Source: Membranipora membranacea
Lineage: Eukaryota; Bryozoa; Gymnolaemata; Cheilostomatida; Membraniporidae
DNA length: 64,000 bases
Direction of reading: 5' to 3'
Assembly: GCA_914767715.1 (NCBI GenBank)
Contig: OU612070.1
Coordinates: 8,325,501-8,389,500, forward strand
The translations under genes and the position numbers were made by a program. This document shows, one piece after another, positions 24,727 through 38,000 of this stretch; the first letter of the stretch is position 1; every line of letters begins with the position of its first letter. The notes under the pieces were generated by a model. That model did no database searches and was not told the origin of the DNA. It saw only the letters and a list, made by a program, of their open reading frames with translations.

Positions 24727-26277
24727 GTGCCCTGGGACTGCATCTATACTGCAACAAGTTATAATGTTGTTACTTTTGAGGATTCGGTTAGCCAAACAGG
24801 TGGGCTGCCTCAATAAACAACAAATCTGAGATGGCCTCCAAACAAAATTGGAAGCAATTCTTCACGCAGTGCATTGAAACGATCCAAGTACAATTGAGAC
24901 CTCTGCTGGATGAAGATATCAGTTAGAGCAATTACAGACATTGTTTTCTCAGAGTAAATTTTCTAATCCCTCAAGAAAATCTTATTTGTAAACAACCAGT
25001 GTATTGCAGTCTCTGTGTTTCATTACAGGGAAAGAATTTGTTACTGTTGTGCCTTGTTTATCTTTTCCAAAGGATTTAAAGGCAATGTAATTTTAGAATA
25101 TCAAAACCTGAGGATTACCTTTGTGTCTCAAGACTTGATGCTTCTTATGATATTTATGTATTATAGCATTATTACATCAGATTAAAATTGAAGGTTGAAT
25201 TAAATCAGATGTCTTGTCGCAAGCAACATCCTGGAGCATAGGCGGCAAAATTTGTTGCTTTAGTGGCCAGGCCGCAATATGTGCGCCAGGTTGCTCTCTG
25301 TTTGCAGGCAGGACGGAGCACACCTGGGTTCCAACCATAGCCCAGTGCTAGACAATTTGTAATTCTGCTCAGTCCGAATATATTTTCCAACCAGCATTCC
25401 AAGCCCGAAACCCCAGTTCTGATACAAAAAATTTAGCCCATATTGGGTGCCCCGTTTTTTTATACCAATTTTATTGCATCTAAAATATCATATCATATTA
25501 TGTTGAATCAATAGGCTCTAGTGGCTGGCTACTCATATATTTACATTTTTGCAATCGACCATGACACCTTGTCGACATTCAATTATCCACACTCTCTTTA
25601 CTCAACAAAAACATGGTCCATGCTTCTAAAAAGTTATACAATGTTGCAATTACTTCACTCTTGGTTAGCCGGGTAAACCTTCTTCCGGGAGTTATTGCAC
25701 AATAAAGTAGAGGGTGCCCTGGGACTGTATCTATACTGCAACAAGTTATAATGTCGTTACTTTTGAGGATTCGGTTAGCCAAACAGATGGGCTGCCTCAA
25801 TAAACAACAAATCTGAGATGGCCTCCAAACAAAATCTGAAGCAATTCTCCATGCGGTGCATTGAAATGATCCAAGTACAATTGAGACCTAAGCTGGATGA
25901 AGATATCAGTTAGAGCAATTACAGACATTGTTTTCTCACAGTAAATTTTCTAATCCCTCAAGAAAATCTTATTTGTAACCAGTTGTATTGCAGTCTCTGT
26001 GTTTCATTACAGGGAAAGAATTTGTTACTGTTGTGCCTTGTTTATCTTTTCCAAATTAAAGGCAATGTAATATTAGAATATCAAAACCTGAGGATAACCT
26101 TTGTGTCCCAAGACTGATTAAAATTGAAGGTTGATTTAAATCAGATGTCTTGTCACAAGCCACATCCCGGAGCATAGGCGGCGAAATTCGTTGCCTTAGT
26201 GGCCACAATATCTGCGCCAGGTTGCTCTCTGTTTGCAGGCAGGTCGGCGCACACCTGGGTGCCAACCAAAGCCCAGT
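24727..26277. repeat. Tandem ~1-kb direct repeat inside the element
   Basis: Segment 24727-25347 is repeated at 25714-26277 (GTGCCCTGGGACTG..., TCAGATGTCTTGTC..., CACACCTGGGT...CCAACCA). Small deletions distinguish the second copy, for example loss of sequence equivalent to about 25138-25180. The two are about 987 bp apart. Confidence 0.85.
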
Positions 26278-28394
26278 AGACGATGGACTGCAGACACATT
26301 TGATATGAGGCCCTTTCGATAAATTTAAGGTTCAATGATTGCACAGACCAAGGGTACATTGTGGCAGCATCATTCAACGATTGTAATAGTTAATCCTATT
26401 GTAAAAACTGCCACAATACTGCCTTCCTAGCTATACCCACCGTATCAATTTAGCTAGGATAGTAAGGTGTAATTTAAGCATAAAACTTCATGTCTAATTG
26501 TGGAGTGAGGCTGTACAAAGAGAAATTTTTACGGGAGAGCCTGCATATTCTATTTTTTACTGTAATCAAGAACTTTGAATTCAGTTCATTCTCCAGAACC
26601 CTATAATTGTGACAAATAGATGAAAGGAGTTTTTGGCATCAAGCTTCCCATAACTTTCCCCTTGATGCAAAGCTCGCAGGTACCTTGACCAAGGAGTAAA
26701 AAACTCTTTCCTTGACTATTGTTAAAAAATTTACTCTGAATCCCTTTACTCTGTGAAGCAGTCTATCCACATGCTTGAAACTAAAATGTTTTACACAGAT
26801 AGATAGATGGGGTGATAACTCTATACTGCAAATGAGCCACCAAATTTCAACAATAAGAGAAGACAACTTCTTAGCCCAAGATTTGCCCAAATTGACTTTA
26901 ATGAACTGAGACAGTTTGGTACACACCAAGTAGATGTCATTGTCAAATTAGTCATCATGAATCCAAATGAACTTTTGCATTGGAGAGAGGAATGGTTTGA
27001 CTATATATATATTCCTGCAAGTTTGAAAATGATGGAAGTATGTGGAGCTACTACAGAAGGCTGTAATGGAGGACACACCACACTTATTTATTAGAAATGG
27101 TCACAGTTTAGTAAATTGGAGCCCCTTTGACTCGTCACAGGAGGAGCAGAAGGCTGCCTCCTGAATCATCACCTCTCAACAGAGTTAACAAGTATGTACT
27201 ATGGGTGTTGGCCTATCTTGAAATATTGTTTTGAAAGTTAATGGCTGTTCTTTGGTTTCAAACAAAGCATGAGGGGGAAAGTAGGACCTCTAATATACAT
27301 TAAAATTCTTCTATAAAAAATTGAGCTTATTTACTATATATATATAACTATAACTGTTAACTGTTAGGTCTTACATACAGCATTTTGTGCTACTCTAAGA
27401 GATATCAGATCAGTGTTGCCTCTCTGAAATTTACATTAACTTGATCAGGCTTCATCATCTATGAAATGATCCTACTAGTATGAAAGTGGTTAGGCAAATA
27501 CTATATATAAACTGCATATTCTGTAATAACTAACATAAGAAATCTTGTGTTTGTAGATATCCATGCGGGCCCTTACTCATTACAACCTCAGCTATTGATT
27601 TCTCTGACTCATACCACAGAATACAAAATTATTTTGGTCCGATGGTCAGACTAACATGCTGTACTATAGCTGTGAAACGAAGTCAGGTTCAAGCTGTGGT
27701 GGCCCGGACTAAACTGATAATGGTAATATCCTAGTCTTCTGAAACGGCCTCGTGTAAAACAACTACATAGTAATTAAGCTGCAAGTTGGGTCAGGTATGT
27801 ACCAAAATTAATTGGTGTATTATTCATTTTATCCCAGACGAGCATGATTGATAATGTAATGTGGTGTGAGCTTCACCAGTCACCATCTAGCCATAAAAAA
27901 AGCGAATAATGTTAACCGGCAATGAAGAAACGGGGAGCTTGCCTCATGCTGCCCTAAAGCTATGAGTAGAGCGCAGTGAGCAAAAAGTGAGTTTTAGATT
28001 TTAACACTTCTCTTTGAATTTGAATGTGATATTTTCTGTTTATTTAGTTACGCAGTACCAGAAGTCACAGCAAAATCCTAGTGATAGCTGTTATGCAACA
28101 GTGATGGCTTGATAGTTAGCCTACTGTCATTAACAACGTACATTGCCACTACGATTGGATAGGAACTGCTTTATGTCCCCGATGGTCTACCATCACACGT
28201 GTATTCACAGCCATGAATGCTCACACTTCCGTATTAATCCACCTGAGCCATTACTATTCTCTCAGGCCTTTTTTTCTGCCTCTCATTTTGCCGCTTTTTC
28301 AGGCACCATAATATACAAATAAGTTCATTGAATACACGTGTAAACACCATCAACAGTCTCTTCTCTGAACCATTACCTTTATTTGAATGCGCAT

Positions 28395-30370
28395 ATAATA
28401 TAGGCCAGAAGCAACTATAGCATAAGTTGTTATGGCACGGACAATATTTGATAGCAGGATATTGGTCAAGTTTTATACTTCATTGGTGTATGTTCTGTAA
28501 AATTCACTGGGTGTACCCAGTTTTAATGGTCATATTTAGAAATTAAAAGGTGTTTTGTTTTGGCATTATATGTGTGGGGAAATAACTCCTATTCTGTGTA
28601 GTCTAACAAATCTAATCATCAGGGAATTCCAGGTTGAAATTGCATTGTGGGATTTGTTGACATGGCAATTAATTCATGAAGTAAACTTGTAGAGAAACTG
28701 CTCGTATCAGACCAGCACAAACTGAAAAATTTCAATTGAATTATGTCAACATTCTTATGGGACTAGTATGATATTGTCTGGTCTTAAGACCACTGTCTAG
28801 GGGCAATTACCAACAACATTTTTGATGTTTCAATTGCCTCTTATGTCATTTTTCGGCTGGATATCTTTTGCATAACACATGAGCAAAGAGTTCAATGAGT
28901 GCCTCACTTTTCAGCAAAGAAACCCAACTGTCAGAGTCTGAAAAACTTAGATATGCCAGCTTCGCATACTTTCCTAACATGCTAATGACATTATGGGGAT
29001 ATGCGGTAGCGCTGTCTCTCACCAACCACCTCATGCAATGATAAAACATATACAATGTAGAACCCAGGACTATAGTCTTGACTTGTGTCAACTGCATCTA
29101 ACTCTTGACTTCCCACTAATCACATATCGATAGTATGAATATTTGGGATATGCAGTAGTGCTGCGGCTGACCTCTTCAACTGGGTACACACTTTTTTCCT
29201 ACATCAAATTTGTCTCACGTCTAGGCTGCTTTTTGTCTTGTTCTCATTGTGATGTAGTGCTGTCGCTGACCACCTTTTAAAATGATGTGATAGAATATCT
29301 TGTTAAAATCATACATATAGTCGTGTTTCCTGCTGACCATATTAATCACTTAACATTTCACTTACCTAACCGATTGTGAAGAAAATTGCAGGTATGCTGC
29401 CGCGCTGCCGCTGACATGATTGCTACAACCGGGTAAACTCTCAGTTTTAGATTCAGCACGTTGTTCTACCCTAGATATACCCTTGTTTAAAACTCGTAAC
29501 ATTTCACTTATTATAAGCGATTTTGAGAAAAATTGCGATATGCTGCCGTGCCTCCGATCTTCCGCTGACATGATTGCTACGACTGGGTACACTAGACCAA
29601 GTTTGGTCCATTTGCCTGCATTCCGAGTGGCTTCCAATCCACGGATCAGTGGATCGGGAGCAACAGGCATGCAGGCAATTGGATCAAACTTGTTCTAGGT
29701 TACACCCTTATTTCTTTATATTCAGCACGTTATTATACCCTTGAAACACCTTTTATTTAAACACTTAAAATTTCACTCATTAAAAGCAATTTTTAGAGGA
29801 TATGAGGATATGCTGCCGCGCTGCCGCTGACATGATCGCTACAACTGGGTACACCCTTAATATTGGATTCAGCACGTTGTTCCACCCTAGAAACACCTTT
29901 TATTGAATTCTTAACATTTCACTTATTATATTCAATTTTGAGAAATATTGCGGATATGCTGCCGCAAGGCAGTATCATACTAACCTCATAAAGATTTGAC
30001 ATTATACTCATTGAAAATTTTAAATTTGTCCTGATCTAACACGAGCAGACTTCTGCAAGTTTACTTGCTAAATAAATTGGCAAGTCAACAAAATCCCCAC
30101 AATGCAGTTTCAACCTGGAATTCCCTGAAGATTAGATTAGTAATATTACATAGAATAGGAGTTATGTCCCCACACATATACTGCAAAAACAAAACACCTT
30201 TTAATTTCTAAATATGACCACTACAACTGGGTACACCCGGTGAATTTTACAGAAGAAACATCAATGAAGTATAATATGCGATCAGTTTCCTGCCATCAAA
30301 AGTTGTCCGTGCCATTTTTTTATAGAGCAGTTACAGCTAGGCTGCTTCTGGCCTAATATGTTATCTGATT
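28395..30370. repeat. Nested foldback: ~320-bp inverted arms around a GC-richer tandem core
   Basis: About 28395-28715 is the diverged reverse complement of about 30030-30370; shared blocks include GGGTGTACCCAGTT, TAGAAATTAAAAGGTGTTTT and GGGAATTCCAGGTTGAAA. The core holds about seven copies of a GATATGCTGCCGCGCTGCCG-like motif at about 29000, 29147, 29249, 29393, 29545, 29807 and 29955, each usually followed by ACATGATTGCTACAACTGGGT, with a common spacing near 150 bp. Confidence 0.7.
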
Positions 30371-33300
30371 GGATCACCTTATCACTCAAACAGTGCAATG
30401 ATCACATAAACAGAGTATTTGCAAGCATCATTTAGTAAGTAAAAGCATCACTGCGTGCATTTGTGCATAATCACTCAATTATCCAGGATCAGTCGCACCA
30501 CCATGGTAATAATCACTAAGTTTGAACTTGGTGGCTCCCAGCTCTCCGGAACCTCTGTCTCAATCTGGAAATCGTTCAGGCCATGATCTAGCCTGGTGTC
30601 TCTTCTAGAACAAAATCCCCTTCTTTGTTCAGTCGGGGACAAACTCCCTGCTCCCCTCCCTGTTCCCTTCCCACTCTCCCTGCTCATATGTCCCAAACTC
30701 TCTGCTGGGATTGGAGTTGTCCTCTACCATTTGCCAAAGTGCAAGAGAGGATAACTGTTCATCAAAGTTGTGACTTTTTGTTACAAAGAACATCATTGGC
30801 CGAAATTATGTTATCAGACACATTGAAGGTTCGGTTTTTAAAGGTTCGTAGCTTGTGAGTTCGTGGTTCGGTTTTTCGTACCTACCGATGAGATAGTCAA
30901 ACTGAACCACGAGGTCAAGGTCGTAGCTAGAACAGCTGAAGCCATGAGAACATGTGCCTCAAAGGATGACGATAAAAGACTGATAGTGTGAGTAAAGACT
31001 TATCACTTCTCCTGTTTAAACTTGTCATTCTTCACATCATGCTGAAGCAAGTTTCTGATCTGAACTCTAACTCTGGGTTGGAAAAGGGCAGGGTGATGCA
31101 ACTCTAATGTTCTGCGTAAGTGACTTATCCCAAACTCCCTGGACATAATTCCAAATTTATTTCTGAAAGTTTGAAGGCTTTAAGGGGATAATGATGTTTT
31201 TTTTGAAATTTTTTGTTTGCAGATATCTGTATTTGATTTGTGATGCTACTGAGGGGGGATGAGGCTGTAGTTAAGTATTTCATGTATTGTGATAATACGT
31301 ATTTCAGACATGCCAAATTCTATACTGGACCCGCAAGTTAGGACTCACATAATTGTAACTCTCTCTTAACTTAAGCATATCATTTCATATCATATCTTGT
31401 TCAGTCGTGATATAGTAAAATAACTTTGACCCTCCTTTCTAACAGTAACAAAACTCCAAATGTTCTCATGGAATCATTTGAGAACTTTGTATTCCTCACT
31501 TGGTATCATTATATATGATTGATGGTTCTATCCTTATAGTGATGGGAAGGAGGTTGCTCTGGTGTACTTCCGCACATATTACTCACCTGACCAATAGTCT
31601 GATGAGAGCTACTGGGGAGTTAGGCTGATTATAGAACAATCTAAGGCTATGAAATGTCCCTCCATCCAGTATCCACTAGCAGGTAGGCTAATACCCTAGA
31701 GAGTTAATGTTAGCCAGTTTGGGGGTTACTCAATGTACCTAGCATTTAATTTTGGATTAACCAAAAGAGTCTTCAATTTATGAACCTCCGATTCCAGTTT
31801 GTGATCCGGTGTATGACTTATTCTTGTAGGAAGCAAAAAGATACAGCAGGACTTGGCCAGGCCTGGAGTTGTAGAAAGATTTCTTGATACTGAGAAGTCA
31901 GGACGTATCAGGACTAGCTTTGTGGGACTGTACTTACTTGAAGAGGTAGGAAATAAATGTTTCTATAACCTTGGAGGCTTTTAATTCTCGAGATACGGTG
32001 ATAATTCGTCTCTGAGTGATACATCATTTCAGTGTCGAGAAAATATGTTGTTTGTCAAGGGTTTACAAATTTCAAAGACTGAAACTTACATTCCAGGGCC
32101 ATTTTGTCATGCTTAGTTGATAACATTACAGTGAATCATTCTTTCTCCATCCCCGGTCCCCCTTAGGAGAACCAGTAGTTTGTCATCTCATTGTTAAATT
32201 GGTTTCTTCTGTAGAATCCTGATATAATAGAGAAAGCATTGCAGTCTCCTGAGAATTTTGTCCTCAAGCCTCAGCGTGAAGGTGGAGGTGAGTTTATCGC
32301 TTATCTCTGTCAACGTCGCCATCATTGAGACCTTTATATGTATCTACCCCACATGTCCTCTCATGATAACCAGGCCCTCCCTCAATGAAGTGCTTTATGT
32401 ATACTTATGTGTTCTCTCATGGTTTTGGGGTAAAACAGTACAGCTGAAAGTGTATCATTCATATTCTTGTTCAGATTTGGCTCTTGCTAGATCATTTGGG
32501 AAAGTTCGCATTACATTGCATTCGGAATTGTTCCCTCTCCGCTGATGTGCCACGGTTTATCAGCGGCCTAACAGTGGGAGGCAGTAATTCCGAACACAGA
32601 CAAAAAGGATCAAACTTAATCAGGGCTATTGCCGATCATTAAATTTCCACGCTGCAGTTTGGCCGAGCCATGATGTATACTCATGTCATGCTGTGGTAAT
32701 TTTACAAACTTAGAATAAATGAAATCATTTAAAAAGCCGCAATCCTGAGCACACCAGAGTTTTTATTGGATCTCAGTAGAGGTCATGTGATAAGTTTTGC
32801 TCTCTTATTACATATAATCGACATGCTGTTGTTTAACTAATATAAATCCTAGAAGTTTGACATTTGGTTGGTAATCCAAATGACGACCTTTATGGAAAAA
32901 GGTTCTAATGTCAGTGACTTTTCATATATATTCAGGCAACAATTTTTATGGCGAGGACATTGTTCCAAAGCTGAAGGAGATTTGCGGCACATCAGAAATG
33001 GACGCCTACATTCTAATGGACCGAGTCCGACCGCCGGCCCAGTATAACTGTAAGCTGACAGGAAGTGACACATCAAACTCCAACTGTACTTGTACATCTA
33101 CTGTCAGCGAACTCGGGATATACGGCACTGTCATCGGGTAAGTGATATCAATGTCTATCATTTTTTCGTAATGTCTGTCTGTTTTATAAGCCTTATACAT
33201 AAATTTTGTGGCCAACTGCTTCCATCTTTTCTACTGGCTAGTCTGTTTCATGAAAATAAACTCATTCTATATTTGCTGTCATATTGCTGGCCGTAGTTTA

Positions 33301-33434
33301 GAAAAAGTGACAGGGGAGGTAAAAATCTAATGCAAGTCCAAAACATCACAGCAATTTAGGTCAAATATATAGCCAAAGGAAATCCGAAAGGTGCTGTTTA
33401 TGACATTGATTATTCAATTAATTTGTTTTTAGGC

Positions 33435-33488
33435 CACCTTATTTAGCTTTCTAGGGGAGGCAGTGTCCCTGGAAAGCTAAATAAGGTG
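33435..33488. repeat. 17-bp perfect hairpin in glutathione synthetase intron
   Basis: CACCTTATTTAGCTTTC (33435-33451) is the exact reverse complement of 33472-33488. An outer AGGGAGG/CCTCCCT-like pairing extends it. Confidence 0.8.
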
Positions 33489-33794
33489 CCGAAGAAAGTG
33501 CCTCCCTGCCTTCCCTAAAACTACAGGCGGATATGGATTATGACTTGTTGAGCACTTTTGTGCTGACTCGCCATACAAATAATTCAGAATATAAAAAGGC
33601 TCTAACTCTTGTTGCTTACCTCTTGCAGGTCGTCCGATGAAATAATTGAGAATAATACAGCTGGTTACTTGCTGCGTACCAAGGCTGAGAAGACTAACGA
33701 GGGAGGATTCTATGTGGGACATTCATCTATAGATACTCCTCAGCTCCTCACTGATAGAGATATGATCAGCTTCCTCAGCAACAAATCAGCGTAG

Positions 33795-35056
33795 TTAGGC
33801 TCCCGGGGGGCCGTTGGACGGTGGGGGGGGGCTCAGACTAGGCTCCCAGAGGCTCATCCTTCCTCCTTCTAGGTCATTGATTCAGCACTATGGACAATCC
33901 CAGCAACTACAAGTCTTAACTGCCTACATGTTATGTTGACCTTGACATTTATGTGAGGGCAAAACTGCTTACTGAAGTAAGAATTTCTTTGGCCTCTATT
34001 GTAATTTGCAACAATTTTTAGTTTCAAAAAAGTTTGAGGTGATGGTTTTGCATGGCCTTCCTTTTCATTTCTTTTATGCCATGGCCATCACGGTGTAATC
34101 ATTTCCCTACGATTGTTTGCAGGATATATTTTGTATACCATGCATGCTGTATCTCAATCGTTAACCTATTTTATGAAGAGATCTTCGTCTGGATATTTGT
34201 TCCATGTTTCCAATATCAGCACAAAGAGTTGCGAATTCAATCAAAAATCTATTGAAGGAATCAAGCGAATTCGCTGTTAAGAGTGATGCAATCTTAGTTC
34301 TTCTTTGAAAATGAATTATCGCGGGTATTTTTTTTTTAAACCCACAATACTGTTTTACAGAGGAAGATTATAATTTAACAATACACACCAGAGATAGAAT
34401 TGTTACAGAGTTTGATCTTATTGAAGCAGGATATGAAACCTAGCTTTTCTGTCTAGACATGTTTACTGGGCTCATCAACGGAGGAAGGTTTTGTCATTTC
34501 ACACTATAACTATCCCCTCTATCCCTCCGCCACCACAGAAGGAACAAACTTGTTCTACTCTGGACAGCTTGATCACTTTAGTTTTTATTGAAGTTTGGGA
34601 TATCTCTGTTCTTCTTGTGTTAGTCCTCAGGTCACGGCATTGTCATCGTTGACAATTTTCTTTAGTTTCCATATTAGATTGTACAATGCGATCATTGTAC
34701 ACATTTTACGTGGGTGCTATGAGAGGTCAACAACGCATGTGATCATTAGGATTCAGCTTCTCCTAGTTGATTAGTGAGCTTTTGTATTTTTGGTTTTTGA
34801 CAATGCCCTTGGTAAAACGCTGAATGTAGGGAGTGTTTTGTCTGACCGGAGAAGCATAATAACCTTACAAAAAGGAAGTAGATTTTTGTTGACTCTTTAA
34901 AGCACAGCTTAAGATCTCTAAGTGCAGTGTTGTATTACTTTGAGAACACAATAGCGCACAAAATAACATGGTAGTATAAAGTAATATGAAGTAATTCTGG
35001 TTTGTTATTGAGACAGAGAAGTGAACGCTGCACAAGGGTATCCTAGCTGTCACAAA
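33795..35056. other. Intergenic between glutathione synthetase remnant and RPTP copy B
   Basis: Contains a G-rich run just after the stop (about 33803-33830) and a palindrome TGTACAATG..CATTGTACA at 34680-34701. It would hold the RPTP copy B promoter and 5' UTR, but I can define no core promoter elements. Confidence 0.5.
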
Positions 35057-38000
35057 ATGGCACTAGGAACAGGCGATTCTGCTGATCTTCTGTGCATTTT
35101 GTTGACTTTCTTCATATCCGGTAAGATTGTTTGTGATAACATTTCTTAAGGTAGCCACAGCATCCATTAGTTTGTCATCATTGACTGAAATTTGTCATTG
35201 TTTTACTGAAACTCCTTCTTGCAAAATGAAAAGATACAGCATACAGTAGTGCGCATACCACTACACAACACACAAGTCTAGAAAGCTAGAAACCATGTGT
35301 CAAGCGCTGTTTTGAGGCCTTCTCCAGTACAACCTCCTCCTCGCCGTCCCCAGCATGAAGCCAACTCTGTGTGTTTATGAGCATCTCAATCCATCTCTTT
35401 TAATCAATTGCGCTCAAATATCATCATGACAGAATTCTTTGTTTAGAAATAATGTTTATTCACATTGATTTTTGCTTCATAATTACAAAATATAGTTCAA
35501 TAGGGTGAACTTTGACAAGCTCTTTTTGAACATTACAAAATAAAGTACAGTTGTAAAATACCCTTAACCAGTGGTTCCTACATATTGTAGCAGCGGGTGA
35601 ATTGTGTATACCCACAAATGAGTGAAGCAAAAGTGGAGAACTGAGGCTACCATACACATTCCCCAACCATGAACCCAACCATCCAACCAACCGCCCAACA
35701 TGTAATCAGACAGGCAAACTTTGCCTGCCATTGTACTCCTTTGTTCACCAAACAAAAGGCCTTTTGTGATACAAGTCTCAAAGGTGTCTTGGGACATGTT
35801 TGAAGACAGAATCCCAGACATCGGCCCCCAGGGCCTATCCAACAGGGTATTTCAAAACTGTACTTTATTTTGAAATGAATAAAATTAAGGATAAACGGCG
35901 TTCACGTACAGAAAACTTAAGAAACCCTTTGTTACGAGACAGGACAGTATGTGTATCATCAGGGAGTTTAGGGCGTATGTCCCTGGCTCTGCTGGCCCAT
36001 CATTGGCATCATCATCTTTGAAGCAGAGAGAGTTACCTTCTCTGGTTACAGGATTTTGGACCAATAGTACTCATGCTGCTTCTTATACCCATACCACTAC
36101 TATTTATGTCCATTGAAAGACCCCTTATAAATGCTTTTGAATACTGGTTTGGTACTCAAACAAAAGGGAAAAGGCAAGACACATGAATCTAAGTGTTAAT
36201 GTGCGTTTTGCTTTGGGAGGTTTCGGGGAATTTAGCTTTGTGTATGAGAAACCCCGCCCATACACCGCTTTATGTGCTTGCATTTATGTAACAGTACTTT
36301 GTGTAGATTAGGTTTATCAGGTATATTGTATTCTGTCCCTACAACAATATAACATTGTGCTTCAAATCATTGTCTCTGTAGCATTTCAGTTAAAAAGCTA
36401 GCGGTTCATAATACAAAGCTATGGGGCGTGGGGAGATGGAAGGAAAAATAATATGTAAATACTGGATTTTACGTTCTTCATACATATAATACATTAGCCA
36501 AAGAAAAGACCCTCTTTTACCTGGTACTGAGCAGTTACATAGCAAATTCTTTGTCCTATATTGTATGCACTAGTTGCCGATCATTGTTTGAATCTTACCA
36601 GGTCAAACACTATCACTACCATGTGATTGGGGGAACAGCACAGGGAGACTGATACCACTTATCTCAGGTGATATTAGAGCAGTGACTGTCAGCTCAGAGG
36701 CTGACTGTAGAGATCAATGTATGAATCAGACATCATTTATCTGTGCTGCCGTTAACTACAGACTCAGTGGTAAGAGCTGTGAGCTGCTGACTGAGAATAA
36801 TGAGACTGCGACGGTGGAGACAACTCAAGGTTGGAGATATCTTATTAGGCCACTGTGTGCAGGTAGGTCAATAAAAGGTTAAGGTCCTAATTTTCATATC
36901 ATTTCTCACCATATAAAGGAAAATTTCAATGTGTCCAATTTGAGTTTGCAATTTTCATTCATCTCTGTAAACTGCTCACTATGCCTTTCCAGATTAAATG
37001 GGCGGATCAATTATCTGTCCATAATACCACAGCCAACACATTTAATATGAACTGTGGGCATGCTAACCTCATACCACAACCGACAGATAAAATACAAAAT
37101 GCTATGTTCTATAACAGGTATATGGTTCCCATGGACTGCACAGCCGGGTAGCTATGATGAAAGCACTGATGATTCAATGGTAACATCTCTAAGAGACTGT
37201 ATGGATGAGTGTATGAAGACCTCTCCTACACAGAATAGCTGTGACTCTATAGTCATCTCTAATACAGAGCAGCAAGGCAGGTGTAGACTGATAAATCACA
37301 CGATGGTGAACAGAACTCTACCAGCTGCTGCAAACGCAACATACAGATATTTTAACAGACCATATTGGTACAGAGGTGATTTTATTTATTACGCATTTTA
37401 ACACTATATAAGAGGTTGTATGGATGAGTGTATGAAGACCTCTCCTACACAGAATAGCTGTGACTCCATAGTCATCTCTAATACAGAGCAGCAGGGAAAG
37501 TGTATGCTGAGTGAGCACACAATGGTGAACGAAACACAAACTTCTGAAGCAAACACAGTGTATACATATTTCAACAGACCATATTGGTACAGAGGTGATT
37601 TTATATACGACACCATTGAACAAAACTGTTTTCATTCTTGAAGTGAAACACGACGAAGAAATAAGCTACTGGTAGTCTGTAGTATCTTTTATTTTTGAGG
37701 GCATGTCATTGATTTGGTTCAGAGGCAATCTGGTACAGCAAATATATTTTCATGTTCTAAATATATCAGGGAAGTATAACTTATATTTCTTTTAATTTTA
37801 GGAGATTCACCTGGTGTTTTCGGGAGTAATGACCTGACCAATCGAAGTAATATTGGCTTAAGATTCTTTGCATTTGAAAGTGCAACAATTGAGAGTGAAG
37901 GATACTTGATAGGATGGCAGTATTATCTCAAGGCAGTAACTGACCAGTGTCGCGGAACATCATATGTTAGTGTATATGGCGTGCGTTCAACCCCGAATAG

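Larger units (their letters stand above)
23465..30887. mobile_element. ~7.4-kb terminal-inverted-repeat element inserted in a glutathione synthetase exon
   Basis: About 58 bp at the left end (starting GGTAGGTACGAAAAACCGAA after one unmatched base) is the near-perfect reverse complement of the right end (ending TTCGGTTTTTCGTACCTACC). Both sides are flanked by ATGAGATAG (23456-23464 and 30888-30896), a 9-bp target-site duplication. Removing the element and one ATGAGATAG restores a continuous glutathione synthetase reading frame. Inside I find no convincing transposase; the content is a tandem ~1-kb duplication, a foldback block and AT-rich DNA. A 9-bp duplication with long terminal repeats would fit a Mutator-like element, but superfamily is inference. 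Confidence 0.88.
22707..33794 (+). pseudogene. GSS: Glutathione synthetase remnant, truncated, transposon-interrupted, in-frame stop
   Basis: Eukaryotic glutathione synthetase joins gamma-glutamylcysteine and glycine using ATP. Recognisable exons: 22707-22826, 23391-23464 continued at 30897-30987, 31540-31682, 31830-31945, 32215-32287, 32936-33137, 33629-33794. Landmarks: RAWELYG, VDGKEVALVYFR, a KKIQQDLARPG block, the conserved [18 protein letters not shown] glycine-rich ATP-binding stretch, SELGIYG, and GYLLRTKA near the end. Phases match across exons. The N-terminal ~190 residues expected from the human enzyme are absent. The second exon is split by a 7.4-kb element, and a TAG at 31595-31597 falls where the family has Tyr or similar after PDQ. 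A last-exon TAG ends the frame. The three defects together argue for a pseudogene, although the C-terminal exons are well preserved, so inactivation may be recent or the assembly haplotype-specific. Confidence 0.88.

Noticed and set aside
29362-29698. Overlapping ~100-residue frames on both strands
   Set aside because: They fall in the GC-richer tandem core of the foldback and reflect base composition; no domain features.
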